Translations under genes and position numbers: made by a program
DNA from: Streptomyces sp. GSL17-111
GTDB lineage: Bacteria; Actinomycetota; Actinomycetes; Streptomycetales; Streptomycetaceae
Length of the DNA stretch: 64,000 nucleotides
Assembly (NCBI RefSeq): GCF_037911585.1
Contig: NZ_JBAJNS010000001.1
Location: 5,007,501-5,071,500 of the forward strand
Reading direction: 5' to 3'
Notes under the pieces: model-generated
The model's database searches: none
What the model was told of the DNA's origin: nothing
The model's input: only the letters and a program-made list of their open reading frames with translations
Part shown: positions 7,670-14,969 of the stretch, in pieces
How the letters are laid out: every line of letters begins with the position of its first letter
Numbering within the stretch: the first letter of the stretch is position 1

Positions 7670-8526
7670 AGCGCTCCTCGCATCTGCTCCAGCAGGCTTA
7701 CTGTGGCTTCGCGGCCGAGAGCCTGCGACCGCAGCTTGCCATAGCGCTGGAGCATTGCGCTGACGTCCTTGGGCGCTGTGATCAAAATGCTCGATTGTTG
7801 GCCTTCGGAGTAGCCCACCCACTCGTGTTGTGCAGTCTCCGCGAGGTACATCAGCCCGTCGATTCCCGCGTGCTCATACTGGCGAAGCGGCATGACTTGG
7901 ATCTCGATGTTACGCAGCTCGGTCGCCTCCAGCAGGTGATCCAGTAGCTGACGCTGGACCTCCGGGCCCCCCATCCAGCGTTCAAGGAGAGCCTGCTCGA
8001 CAATGAAGCTGAAGGCTGTATTCGGCCGCTCTGCCAGGAGCTGCTGTCGCTCCAGACGTGCCGCGACCTGGTGCTCTACCTGGTCCTCGGACAAAGGTGG
8101 CAAGCGGCGTTCGAACGCGGCCCTGATGTACGACTCCGGCTGCAACAGCCCTGGAATCGCCCGGCACTCGTAGGCGTACAGCGACACTGCCTCTTCCTCG
8201 ATGCCCGCCCACTGGCGGAACCAGGACGCCAGGCCCGCCTTGCGGGTGAGGCTCTTGGCGGCTGCTGCGAGGACCCGGGCAGCGGAGGCACCGAGCACCG
8301 ATTCCACGCGGTCGAGCAGGTCTCTCGGCGGGAAACGCTTGCCCTGCTCGATCTTGGCGATGTACGCCACCGAGTACCGGACCAGGGGAGCGAACTGCTC
8401 CTGTGTGAGCCGGGCTTCGTCCCGGAGCGCCTTGAGGACTGCCCCGAACGTCTTGAGGCTGTCCGACAGTTCTGGCTCACCGCCGTTGCCCCAACCCTCG
8501 CCCGCACCGCCGTTGTCCGTCGCCAT
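7666..8526 (-). CDS. Xre-family regulator with DUF5753 domain
   Basis: This 286-residue DNA-binding protein has a helix-turn-helix at residues ~25-80 (LKALRDEARLTQEQFAPL, then VAYIAKIEQGKRFPP) and a C-terminal DUF5753 region with its usual landmarks (LYAYECRAIPGLLQPE near 118, EQALLERWMGG near 178, IEIQVMPLRQYEH near 205). It forms one transcription unit with the two DUF397 genes and is divergent from a HATPase gene. The spacer contains repeated ACGCAC motifs that may be its operator. Confidence 0.9.
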   Translation of the reverse strand: MATDNGGAGEGWGNGGEPELSDSLKTFGAVLKALRDEARLTQEQFAPLVRYSVAYIAKIEQGKRFPPRDLLDRVESVLGASAARVLAAAAKSLTRKAGLASWFRQWAGIEEEAVSLYAYECRAIPGLLQPESYIRAAFERRLPPLSEDQVEHQVAARLERQQLLAERPNTAFSFIVEQALLERWMGGPEVQRQLLDHLLEATELRNIEIQVMPLRQYEHAGIDGLMYLAETAQHEWVGYSEGQQSSILITAPKDVSAMLQRYGKLRSQALGREATVSLLEQMRGAL

Positions 8527-8569
8527 CGCAGCCGCCTTCCCCTGTACCGGTCCCCGTTGCGTGCCGTAC

Positions 8570-8629
8570 CGTGCGTCGCCCGTGCTGCGTCACGCACGAC
8601 TGATCCATGGTCACGCACGGTTACGCACC
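8570..8629. promoter_or_regulatory. Repeated TCACGCAC motifs in the divergent Xre/HATPase promoter region
   Basis: TCACGCACG occurs at 8590-8598 and 8611-8619, 21 bases apart (two helical turns). A variant TTACGCACC lies at 8621-8629. The first copy sits in a short inverted repeat, TGCGT-C-ACGCA (8586-8596), and GTGCGT is also at 8571. This arrangement between two divergent regulatory genes suggests a protein-binding site. Confidence 0.4.
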
Positions 8630-8664
8630 CGGTCCAGCGGGTGAACCGATACAAGCGATTCTGT

Positions 8665-9165
8665 ATGGGTGCCGGACCTGCCGACGGGATGTCGTCCCAC
8701 AGCAGCATCAACCGCATGCAAGCCCCTCACACGCCCAGCGTTCCCTCGGTCCGCAGCTTCGCGCAGCGCTTCTCGGCGACTCGGCGCGGTGCGCGTCTTG
8801 CTCGTCTGCTGGTCGCGCATCAGCTCACCGCGTGGGGACACCCATACGGGACGTCGACGCACGACGCGGTCACGCTCGTCGTCGGCGAACTCGCCGCGAA
8901 CGCCGTCCTGCACGGCCGTGTTCCGGGGCGGGACTTCGCGCTGCACCTCACCTGGGACGCCCGTGACGGCGTGATCCGGGTCGAGGTGTCGGACACGCAC
9001 CCGGCTCAGCCGACGCGCGTCGTTCCGGCGTCGGGCGAGGACCACGGCCGGGGACTGGTCCTCATCGAGGCGTTCGCCACCCGCTGGGGCGTCCGCGACC
9101 GTGTCGGCCCCGGCAAGACCGTGTGGGCCGAATGCGCGCTCCCGAACAGCCCTGACCTGCCCTGA
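8665..9165 (+). CDS. ATP-binding anti-sigma-like HATPase (SpoIIAB/RsbW type)
   Basis: This is about 166 residues with a single GHKL ATPase fold. The N box is VGELAANAVLHG and the G boxes are VEVSDTHPAQP and GRGLVLIEAFATRWG. Such small stand-alone HATPases in Streptomyces act as anti-sigma or regulatory kinases and often sit opposite an Xre/DUF397 module, as here. Three in-frame ATGs (8665, 8689, 8716) lack clear Shine-Dalgarno sites. I chose the first because TACAAG, a possible -10, lies 9 bases before it. Confidence 0.8.
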   Translation: MGAGPADGMSSHSSINRMQAPHTPSVPSVRSFAQRFSATRRGARLARLLVAHQLTAWGHPYGTSTHDAVTLVVGELAANAVLHGRVPGRDFALHLTWDARDGVIRVEVSDTHPAQPTRVVPASGEDHGRGLVLIEAFATRWGVRDRVGPGKTVWAECALPNSPDLP

Positions 9166-9193
9166 CGCGGGCCCATCGTCGGACCTGTCCCGG

Positions 9194-9418
9194 TTAGTTC
9201 TCCTCCGGCATGGGTGCCGGGTCGGCGTCCCTCATGCGCTCCTCCGTCCAGTACTCCTCCACATCTGAGGGGTGCTCCCGGACCTCGGAGGTCGAGGTGT
9301 CACCGGGCGGGGTGGGTGCGGGGTCGGGTGACTGGCCGGCGCGCAGGGCTACGACCGTCGCGACGGCTCCGGCCACGCCGATGATGAGAATGAGCTTGCG
9401 CTGTGCGGAACGCTTCAC
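9194..9418 (-). CDS. Small exported or membrane protein resembling a protease propeptide
   Basis: This encodes 74 residues from a GTG at 9418 with GGAGG eight bases upstream. A basic start (VKRSAQRK) leads to one hydrophobic segment (LILIIGVAGAVATVVAL). The rest is a Pro/Thr/Glu-rich tail ending VEEYWTEERMRDADPAPMP. That motif is close to VEHYWTPERMRNARPVSV in the propeptide of the trypsin-like protease encoded just upstream on the same strand. It may be an orphan propeptide, an inhibitor-like partner, or the remnant of a second protease that lost its catalytic domain. Confidence 0.65.
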   Translation of the reverse strand: MKRSAQRKLILIIGVAGAVATVVALRAGQSPDPAPTPPGDTSTSEVREHPSDVEEYWTEERMRDADPAPMPEEN

Positions 9419-9509
9419 GATGCCGGCCTCCCGGAAGACGTGACACTGCGGGCGGCGCCCGCCCACTCAGCCTAACCACGGCAGCGCGGCGGGCGCCTCC
9501 AGCGCATGG

Positions 9510-10520
9510 CTAGGTGGCCGAACCCTGGTCGTCGAACATCTGCTTGACGCTGTCCCCGAAGTACGGGCTCTTGTTCCAGCCGTCGCCGTTGACGGTGCTG
9601 GTGACCCCATTGGTGTAGCCGAGTCCGGAGGAGTCGTCGAACTCGCGCATCCACGGGCCGCCGCTGGATCCGCCCCCGAAGTCACATCGAAGCTGGATCT
9701 TGCCGTCGAAGACGCTGACGCGCTCCGTTGTGCCGGTGCAGTACCACTGGCTCTGCCCGTTGTCCCGGTTCCCGGGATAGCCGTTGACGGTCACGTCCTG
9801 CTCGCGGGAGTAGTTGTAGCTCAGCCCGTTTCCACCGGTCACGTTGACGAGCTTGTCGCCGTCGCGCGGCCACGTGGTCACCATCGCGACGTCCCAGTCG
9901 AGGTCGCTGTCGTTGATCCAGCCGTTGAACGCCCGGAACTCCTTCGCCGCGAAGGTTCCGTAGGGGCGGTTTCCGTCCCGGTACCTGGGAACGTAGGCCC
10001 AGTTGCGCATCCAGTCACCGCCGTCACCGCCGTGCACACAATGACCTGCCGTGATGACCATCTGCTTCGACGCGCTGTTCAGCGCGCTGGCCGAACAGAC
10101 GTAGTCACGTCCGTCGGAAGGGTCGGTGAAGAACACCTTGCCGGCGACGGACGTCTCGTAGAGAGCCGTCCGTATCTCACCGGAGGCAGGCGCAGCAGGC
10201 GGGGTGGAACCGGCGGTGCCGGACGCTTGAGGCGCCTGCTGCCGGTCGTGGCCGGACTCGCCGTGGCCTGCGGCGTCGACGGACACCGGGCGGGCGTTGC
10301 GCATCCGCTCCGGCGTCCAGTAGTGCTCGACCGCTTCGCCGGCCGACGTCGAGTTCACCCGGGCGCCCTCGCTCGTCGCCGCGAGCGAAGTCGTGGTCGC
10401 TCCCGGCGTGGACGGCTTCGTCTCAGCCGGAGGAGTGTGTGCGAAAGCGGAACTCGTGGCGACCACGAGCAGGGCCACGGCAGTGGATAAGCCCCACACC
10501 GTACGTCTGTACAGGGTCAC
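9510..10520 (-). CDS. Secreted trypsin-like serine protease
   Basis: This 336-residue protein is of the chymotrypsin fold (S1-like). The signal peptide is residues ~1-27 (STAVALLVVATSSAFA). A propeptide with VEHYWTPERMRNARP follows at ~64-78, then a low-complexity linker. The catalytic residues are visible: His160 in ITAGHC, Asp210 in DWDVAM and Ser286 in GGGSSGGPW. Cysteine pairs C142/C161 and C261/C279 would form disulfides. It should be exported and act on proteins outside the cell. Confidence 0.9.
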   Translation of the reverse strand: MTLYRRTVWGLSTAVALLVVATSSAFAHTPPAETKPSTPGATTTSLAATSEGARVNSTSAGEAVEHYWTPERMRNARPVSVDAAGHGESGHDRQQAPQASGTAGSTPPAAPASGEIRTALYETSVAGKVFFTDPSDGRDYVCSASALNSASKQMVITAGHCVHGGDGGDWMRNWAYVPRYRDGNRPYGTFAAKEFRAFNGWINDSDLDWDVAMVTTWPRDGDKLVNVTGGNGLSYNYSREQDVTVNGYPGNRDNGQSQWYCTGTTERVSVFDGKIQLRCDFGGGSSGGPWMREFDDSSGLGYTNGVTSTVNGDGWNKSPYFGDSVKQMFDDQGSAT

Positions 10521-10841
10521 TGTGGTGTCGCTCCCTCAGTCATGGAAGACGCGCTGTGCCTTGACTCGGCGAGGCTAAGCTCGTGCGAAGGATGCGGGAA
10601 GACCGCCGAGGACACTCTTGCGGGGACAACGGGGCGGAGCGGATTCCGATTCGCGTCAGGCTGTCGGCAGCAACGGGAAGGGCCACCGCCTCTCTTCGGG
10701 AGCGGCACCGACGCACTCGCTTCCGGTTCCCACCTCCGCGTGGTGCACGTCACAGTCACACGTCCGCGACTGGGCGGCGGGATGAGGGGTCCCGGGGTGG
10801 ATGTGAGCCAGCGGTCGGCGGGGGCGCCTAGCCTGTGGCGC
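10521..10841. other. Divergent intergenic region (protease / Xre regulator)
   Basis: No convincing gene lies here. It holds the promoters of the protease (minus) and the Xre/MmyB regulator (plus, TAGCCT at 10829-10834 only 7 bases before its ATG). The segment 10565-10583 matches the iron box at 29258 in 15 of 19 positions when read on the minus strand, but its ends are poor. Confidence 0.5.
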
Positions 10842-11744
10842 ATGGGCGGGAGTTCGGGTGGGGCGCTGGACGCGGGGACGGCACGGTCGGTGCGGGAGCT
10901 GTTACGCGCCCACCGGGCCGAGCGGACGCTGGAGGACGCGCACCGGGCCGCCGTCGAACTGGGGCTCGATCCGCCGTCGGTGGAGCAGTTGCGCGGGCGG
11001 CGGCGCAGCCGGGGCGTGAGCCAGCAGCAGGTGGCCACCCTCCTGCGGTACACCGAACGCCGGTACTGGGAGTGGGAGTCGGGCCGGGAGCGCATGCCCG
11101 CCCCCGTGGCGCAGCGCGTGATCGCCCTGCTGGGCGTGGACGAGCGGGCGGCGCGGTGGTTGCTAGAACTGCTGCACCCGCTGCCCGTCCCCGTCGGTGA
11201 GCCCGACCCGGCGTGGCGCGCGCTGCTGCACATGGTGCCCGCGCCCGCCTACCTGGCGACGGTGACCACCTGGGAGGTCGTCACCGCCAACGACGCCTAC
11301 CACGAGCTGTTCCCCTGGGCGGCGCCGTGGGCGCCCCGGCCCGAACCGAGCATCGTCCGGGCGGTGCTGCTGCGGCCCGAGGCGCGCGACGTGCTGCTGC
11401 GGTGGCGGGAGGACTGGGCCGTGCCGCTGGTCAACATCGTCTGGTCGACGTACCAGGTGCACCGCGACGATCCCGCGCTGCGGGCGCTGGTGGACGAGCT
11501 GCTCGGCTGCCCGGAGAGCGCCGCGCTGTGGGCGTCGCGGGAGGCCCGCGTCGCGGCCCCGGCCCTGCACCAGGGGATGGACCGGCGCGGGGTGCGGCAC
11601 CCCGTCAAGGGTGAGATGGAGGTCGTGCCGCTGGTGAGCCGTCCGGAGACGCTGCGCTCCTGCCGGATGGTGGTGCTCGCCCCGGTGGAGTGGGGTGAGC
11701 GGGCCGAGCGGTGGGAGGCGTTGCGCCCGTCGCTTCACGGGTGA
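10842..11744 (+). CDS. Xre-family regulator with MmyB-like ligand domain
   Basis: This 300-residue transcription factor has an N-terminal helix-turn-helix (LRGRRRSRGVSQQQVATLL, then YTERRYWEWESGRERMP, residues ~50-90) and a C-terminal MmyB-like PAS-related domain (WRALLHMVPAPAYLATVTTW, TANDAYHELFPWAAP, VNIVWSTYQVHRDDPALR). This class is frequent in Streptomyces and may sense small hydrophobic ligands. The ATG at 10842 follows TAGCCT by 7 bases with no Shine-Dalgarno, so the mRNA is probably leaderless. Its 3' end overlaps the converging monooxygenase gene by 10 bases. Confidence 0.88.
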   Translation: MGGSSGGALDAGTARSVRELLRAHRAERTLEDAHRAAVELGLDPPSVEQLRGRRRSRGVSQQQVATLLRYTERRYWEWESGRERMPAPVAQRVIALLGVDERAARWLLELLHPLPVPVGEPDPAWRALLHMVPAPAYLATVTTWEVVTANDAYHELFPWAAPWAPRPEPSIVRAVLLRPEARDVLLRWREDWAVPLVNIVWSTYQVHRDDPALRALVDELLGCPESAALWASREARVAAPALHQGMDRRGVRHPVKGEMEVVPLVSRPETLRSCRMVVLAPVEWGERAERWEALRPSLHG

Positions 11745-12853
11745 GCGCCGAGCGCGGTGAGCGTCCGGTGGATGAGCGCGGGGCCCTCCTGGTGGCGCCC
11801 GGTGGCGAGGAGGTCGCCGAGCAGCATGCTGGTGTCGGCCACGAGCCGTACGCGAGGTCGGCGGCGTTCCTCGTAGGCGGCGAGCGCGCCGGTCACGTCG
11901 TGCTCGGCCGAGGTCAGGACCTCGGCGAGCACCTGGGCGTCCTCCAGGCACATGGCCGCGCCCTGGGCGAGGGTGGGCGGCATGCAGTGGGCGGCGTCCC
12001 CGGCGAGCGCGAGACGGCCGGACGTCCAGTGCCGGGCCTGGTAGTGGGTGAACGCTGTGTGGTGGATCTCCGCGTCGGCGAGGTGGCGGCGGATCTCCGC
12101 CCACACCGGACCGCCGTAGTGGGCGGCCAGCCGCGTCACCCGGTCGGTGTACTCCGCGCGGCGCGGCGCCTCGTCGGGGAGGGGGGCGTCGATGACGAAC
12201 ATCGTGTAGGCGAGGTCCTCGCCCATGGGCGCGTACCCGGCGATGTGTGCGGCTCCGCCGTAGGCCAGGCAGGTGCGCGTGACCTCGGCCGGGCGGGGCA
12301 CCAGGGCCCGCCACACGGCCCACCCGGTGGGCTGCGGCTCGCCGGGGTCGACCAGCTGGCGCAGGGCGGAGTGCGCGCCGTCGGCGGCGATGACGACGTC
12401 GGCGCGCAGCCGCTCCCCGTCGTCCAGTACCGCCGCGCCCGCCCGTCCGTCCTGTTCGGCGTGGCGGACCCGCCGTCCGAGGTGGGTCCGCACGCCGGCG
12501 GCCGTCACCGCGTCCCGCAGGACGCGCTGGAGGCGGGGGCGGGTGATGCCGCACGTCGGCGGCAGGTCCGGGCCGCCGCTGCGCAGGTCGGGCTGCTCGG
12601 CGAGGACGGTGCCGTCGGGCCGGAGGATGGCGAGGGAGTCGAACGGCGTCCCCGCCGCGAGAACGGCGTCACAGACCCCCGCCTCGCGCAGCACCCGCAG
12701 TGCGTTGCCGTGCAGCAGTACGCCGGTGCCGAGCGCCCCGAAGTCCGGCCGGGCCTCGACGAGATCCACCCGCACGCCGCGCCGGGCGAGCAGCACCGCC
12801 GCGCACGCCCCCGTCGTCCCGCCGCCCACGATCACCGCGCTCGAAATCCCCAT
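11735..12853 (-). CDS. FAD-dependent aromatic hydroxylase-like monooxygenase
   Basis: This 372-residue flavoprotein is of the p-hydroxybenzoate hydroxylase fold. The Rossmann motif is VIVGGGTTGACAAVLLARRG (residues ~6-25), the mid motif is ADVVIAADGAHSALR, and the FAD-ribityl motif is LALAGDAAHCMPPTLAQGAA near 280. It would use NAD(P)H and O2 to hydroxylate an aromatic or polyketide-like substrate. The ATG at 12853 is preceded on its strand by TACCGT at 7 bases. It stands alone, convergent with the Xre gene, so the substrate is unknown. Confidence 0.88.
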   Translation of the reverse strand: MGISSAVIVGGGTTGACAAVLLARRGVRVDLVEARPDFGALGTGVLLHGNALRVLREAGVCDAVLAAGTPFDSLAILRPDGTVLAEQPDLRSGGPDLPPTCGITRPRLQRVLRDAVTAAGVRTHLGRRVRHAEQDGRAGAAVLDDGERLRADVVIAADGAHSALRQLVDPGEPQPTGWAVWRALVPRPAEVTRTCLAYGGAAHIAGYAPMGEDLAYTMFVIDAPLPDEAPRRAEYTDRVTRLAAHYGGPVWAEIRRHLADAEIHHTAFTHYQARHWTSGRLALAGDAAHCMPPTLAQGAAMCLEDAQVLAEVLTSAEHDVTGALAAYEERRRPRVRLVADTSMLLGDLLATGRHQEGPALIHRTLTALGAHP

Positions 12854-13283
12854 GCGGCAGACGGTATCGGGGCTCGGCCGACGTGCGGTCGTGGGACGCT
12901 CGGCGCCTCCCCGACCAGGGGTGGCGGGGCCGGAAGCCCGGTTTCCGGAAGCGTTTCTTCCGGAAGCGGGACGACGGTGCCGGGGCCCGTCGGGTCCGGT
13001 GGGATGGGGACCGGTCGGCGGTGCTGCGTTGCACCGGGGGTGCGGCGCGGCCGTCGGCCCGGGCCGTGTGCCCGCGCCGCCGCGCCCGTTCCGGGTCACG
13101 CGCTCCCCCGAAGGGCGTGGGAACGGGCGATGGTGGGCGGTGCGCCGCCCGGCGTCCCCTGCCTCCGGGGGAGGGGAGGGCACGGGGGCGCGGTCGGCCC
13201 GGGGACGGGACCGGCCCGCGGTGCCGTTCAGCGTGTGGACGGCACCGCCCACCGCCGTCGGCGGCCGTCTAAGGTCTGACCGC
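12854..13283. other. 430-bp intergenic region with tandem TTCCGGAA palindromes
   Basis: No supportable gene was seen. It separates the divergent monooxygenase and chorismate mutase. TTCCGGAAGCG occurs at 12943-12953 and again at 12959-12969, each containing the palindrome TTCCGGAA, with a related CCGGAAGC at 12930-12937. This may be a regulator site for the monooxygenase. The chorismate mutase promoter (TAAGGT at 13270) is at the right edge. Confidence 0.45.
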
Positions 13284-13604
13284 ATGAGCGACAGCAAGAT
13301 CGACCCCGCCGTGCAGGCCGAGCTGGACCGGTTGCGGGAGAGCATCGACAACATCGACGCGGCCGTCGTCCACATGATCGCCGAGCGTTTCAAGTGCACC
13401 CAGCAGGTCGGTCGGCTCAAGGCGACGCACCGGCTGCCGCCGGCCGATCCGGGGCGGGAGGCCCGGCAGATCGCCCGGCTGCGGCAGCTCGCGGAGAACG
13501 CCAAGCTGGACCCGGCCTTCGCGGAGAAACTGCTGAACTTCATCATCGCCGAGGTCATCCGCCACCACGAGACGCTGGCGGGCGGACCGGAGGACGTCGC
13601 GTAA
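13284..13604 (+). CDS. Chorismate mutase (AroQ type)
   Basis: This 106-residue all-helical enzyme converts chorismate to prephenate on the route to phenylalanine and tyrosine. The AroQ pattern is clear: LRESIDNIDAAVVHMIAERF, then KCTQQVGRLKA, R in PGREARQIARLRQLA, and LLNFIIAEVIRHHE at the end. The size fits stand-alone cytoplasmic AroQ proteins of actinobacteria. The ATG is 8 bases after TAAGGT with no Shine-Dalgarno, so it is likely leaderless. It converges with the glycosyltransferase gene, 6 bases away. Confidence 0.92.
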   Translation: MSDSKIDPAVQAELDRLRESIDNIDAAVVHMIAERFKCTQQVGRLKATHRLPPADPGREARQIARLRQLAENAKLDPAFAEKLLNFIIAEVIRHHETLAGGPEDVA

Positions 13605-13610
13605 CGGGCG

Positions 13611-14810
13611 TCAGCGGGGGAGTTCGGCCTCGATGAGGTCGGCCGCGTGCGGGGCGCCGCTCTCGTGGGCCATGTCGGCGTGGAGCGCGGCGAAGCGGTC
13701 GGCCATGGCGGGGTCGGTGGTCAGCTCGGTGGCGGCCGCGCGCAGGGCGTCGGCCGTCGCGTCGTCGGTGTCGATGCGCCGTGCCACGCCGAGGCCGGCC
13801 AGGACGTCGGCGTTGGCGAACTGGTCCGTCGCCTGTGGCACGGCGATCATCGGCACGCCGCAGGCCAGCCCCTCCTGGCTGCCGCCCATGCCCGCGTGGG
13901 TGACGAACAGGTCGGCCTGCCGGAGGATGCGCAGCTGCGGCACCCAGCGGTGCACCTCCACGTTCGCCGGGAGGGGGCCGAGCGCGGCCTCGTCGACGTG
14001 CTTGCCGATCTGCAGCACCAGGTGCCATCCGGGCAGCCCGCCGAAGGCGGCGAGGCAGGCGCGGTAGAACGCGGGCCGGTCGGTGAAGGTGGAGCCGAGG
14101 GAGACGAGCGCGACGCGTTCGGCGTCGGCCGGGCGCGTCCAGTCGCCCTGGTGGGTGCGGTCCCCCTGGCAGCTGCCGGTGAAGGTGTAGACGGCCGGGT
14201 CGACCCGGTCGGCGTTCGGCTGGAGGGCGCGGGGGATGAGGACGACGGAGCGCCGGGGCCGGGCGGTGAACCGTTCGGGGTCGGTGCCCTCCAGGCCGTG
14301 CTCGGCGAGCCACTGCCGGAAGCGCGCGAAGTAGGCGACGCCGCGCGGTGAGGTGCGCAGCGGCGCGAGCATCGGCTCGGCGACCTCCTCCTCGTACCCC
14401 TCCCAGGCCACCATGGTGGGGGAGAGCTGGACGGCCGGGACGCCCCAGCGGTGGGCGAGGACGGGGGCCGGGTAGGCGGCGATGTCGTACAGGACGAGGT
14501 CGGGCTCGTCGCCCGCGTAGGCGGCGGCGAGCTGGGGGAGGGCCTGGATCGCGTCGTCGAGGAACGGCTCCAGGTGGTCGATCAGCTCCTCGCCCCACGC
14601 CTCGGGCGCCTCGTCGGTGGGGAGGGTGGACGTCCAGGGGCGTATCTCGGCGCCGACGGCGGTCACGCTGTCGGCGAACTCGGCGGGGACGGCGTAGGTG
14701 ACGCGGTGGCCCCGGGCGACGAGCTCGCGCAGCACCTCCAGGCCGGGGTGGACGTGACCGGCGGCCGGAATGCTGAACACGGCGATGTGGGCGGGGCGTT
14801 GTGTGGGCAT
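13611..14810 (-). CDS. OleD/Mgt-like macrolide glycosyltransferase (GT1)
   Basis: This 399-residue GT-B enzyme has an N-terminal acceptor domain with HIAVFSIPAAGHVHPGLEV (residues ~7-25), including the catalytic-type His of this family. The C-terminal nucleotide-sugar domain has LVSLGSTF, VPQLRILRQADLFVTHAG and QEGLACGVPMIAVPQATDQ. It most resembles enzymes that glucosylate the desosamine of macrolides and inactivate them (OleD, OleI, Mgt). It is an isolated gene and could be a resistance or xenobiotic-modifying enzyme. The ATG follows TAGCAT by 6 bases, suggesting a leaderless mRNA. Confidence 0.87.
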   Translation of the reverse strand: MPTQRPAHIAVFSIPAAGHVHPGLEVLRELVARGHRVTYAVPAEFADSVTAVGAEIRPWTSTLPTDEAPEAWGEELIDHLEPFLDDAIQALPQLAAAYAGDEPDLVLYDIAAYPAPVLAHRWGVPAVQLSPTMVAWEGYEEEVAEPMLAPLRTSPRGVAYFARFRQWLAEHGLEGTDPERFTARPRRSVVLIPRALQPNADRVDPAVYTFTGSCQGDRTHQGDWTRPADAERVALVSLGSTFTDRPAFYRACLAAFGGLPGWHLVLQIGKHVDEAALGPLPANVEVHRWVPQLRILRQADLFVTHAGMGGSQEGLACGVPMIAVPQATDQFANADVLAGLGVARRIDTDDATADALRAAATELTTDPAMADRFAALHADMAHESGAPHAADLIEAELPR

Positions 14811-14969
14811 GCCGAGATGCTAGACGATACGCACCGTCTCGTGCAACTGGCCGGCCGTCCCCCCGGCACGCGGCCACGGCCCGGAACGGAGTCGGCCACC
14901 CGCCCCCGCAGCGCCGAAGAGGGCCGAATCTGCGTGGGCGCGCCCCGCTCGGTAAGGCACGATGTGGCC

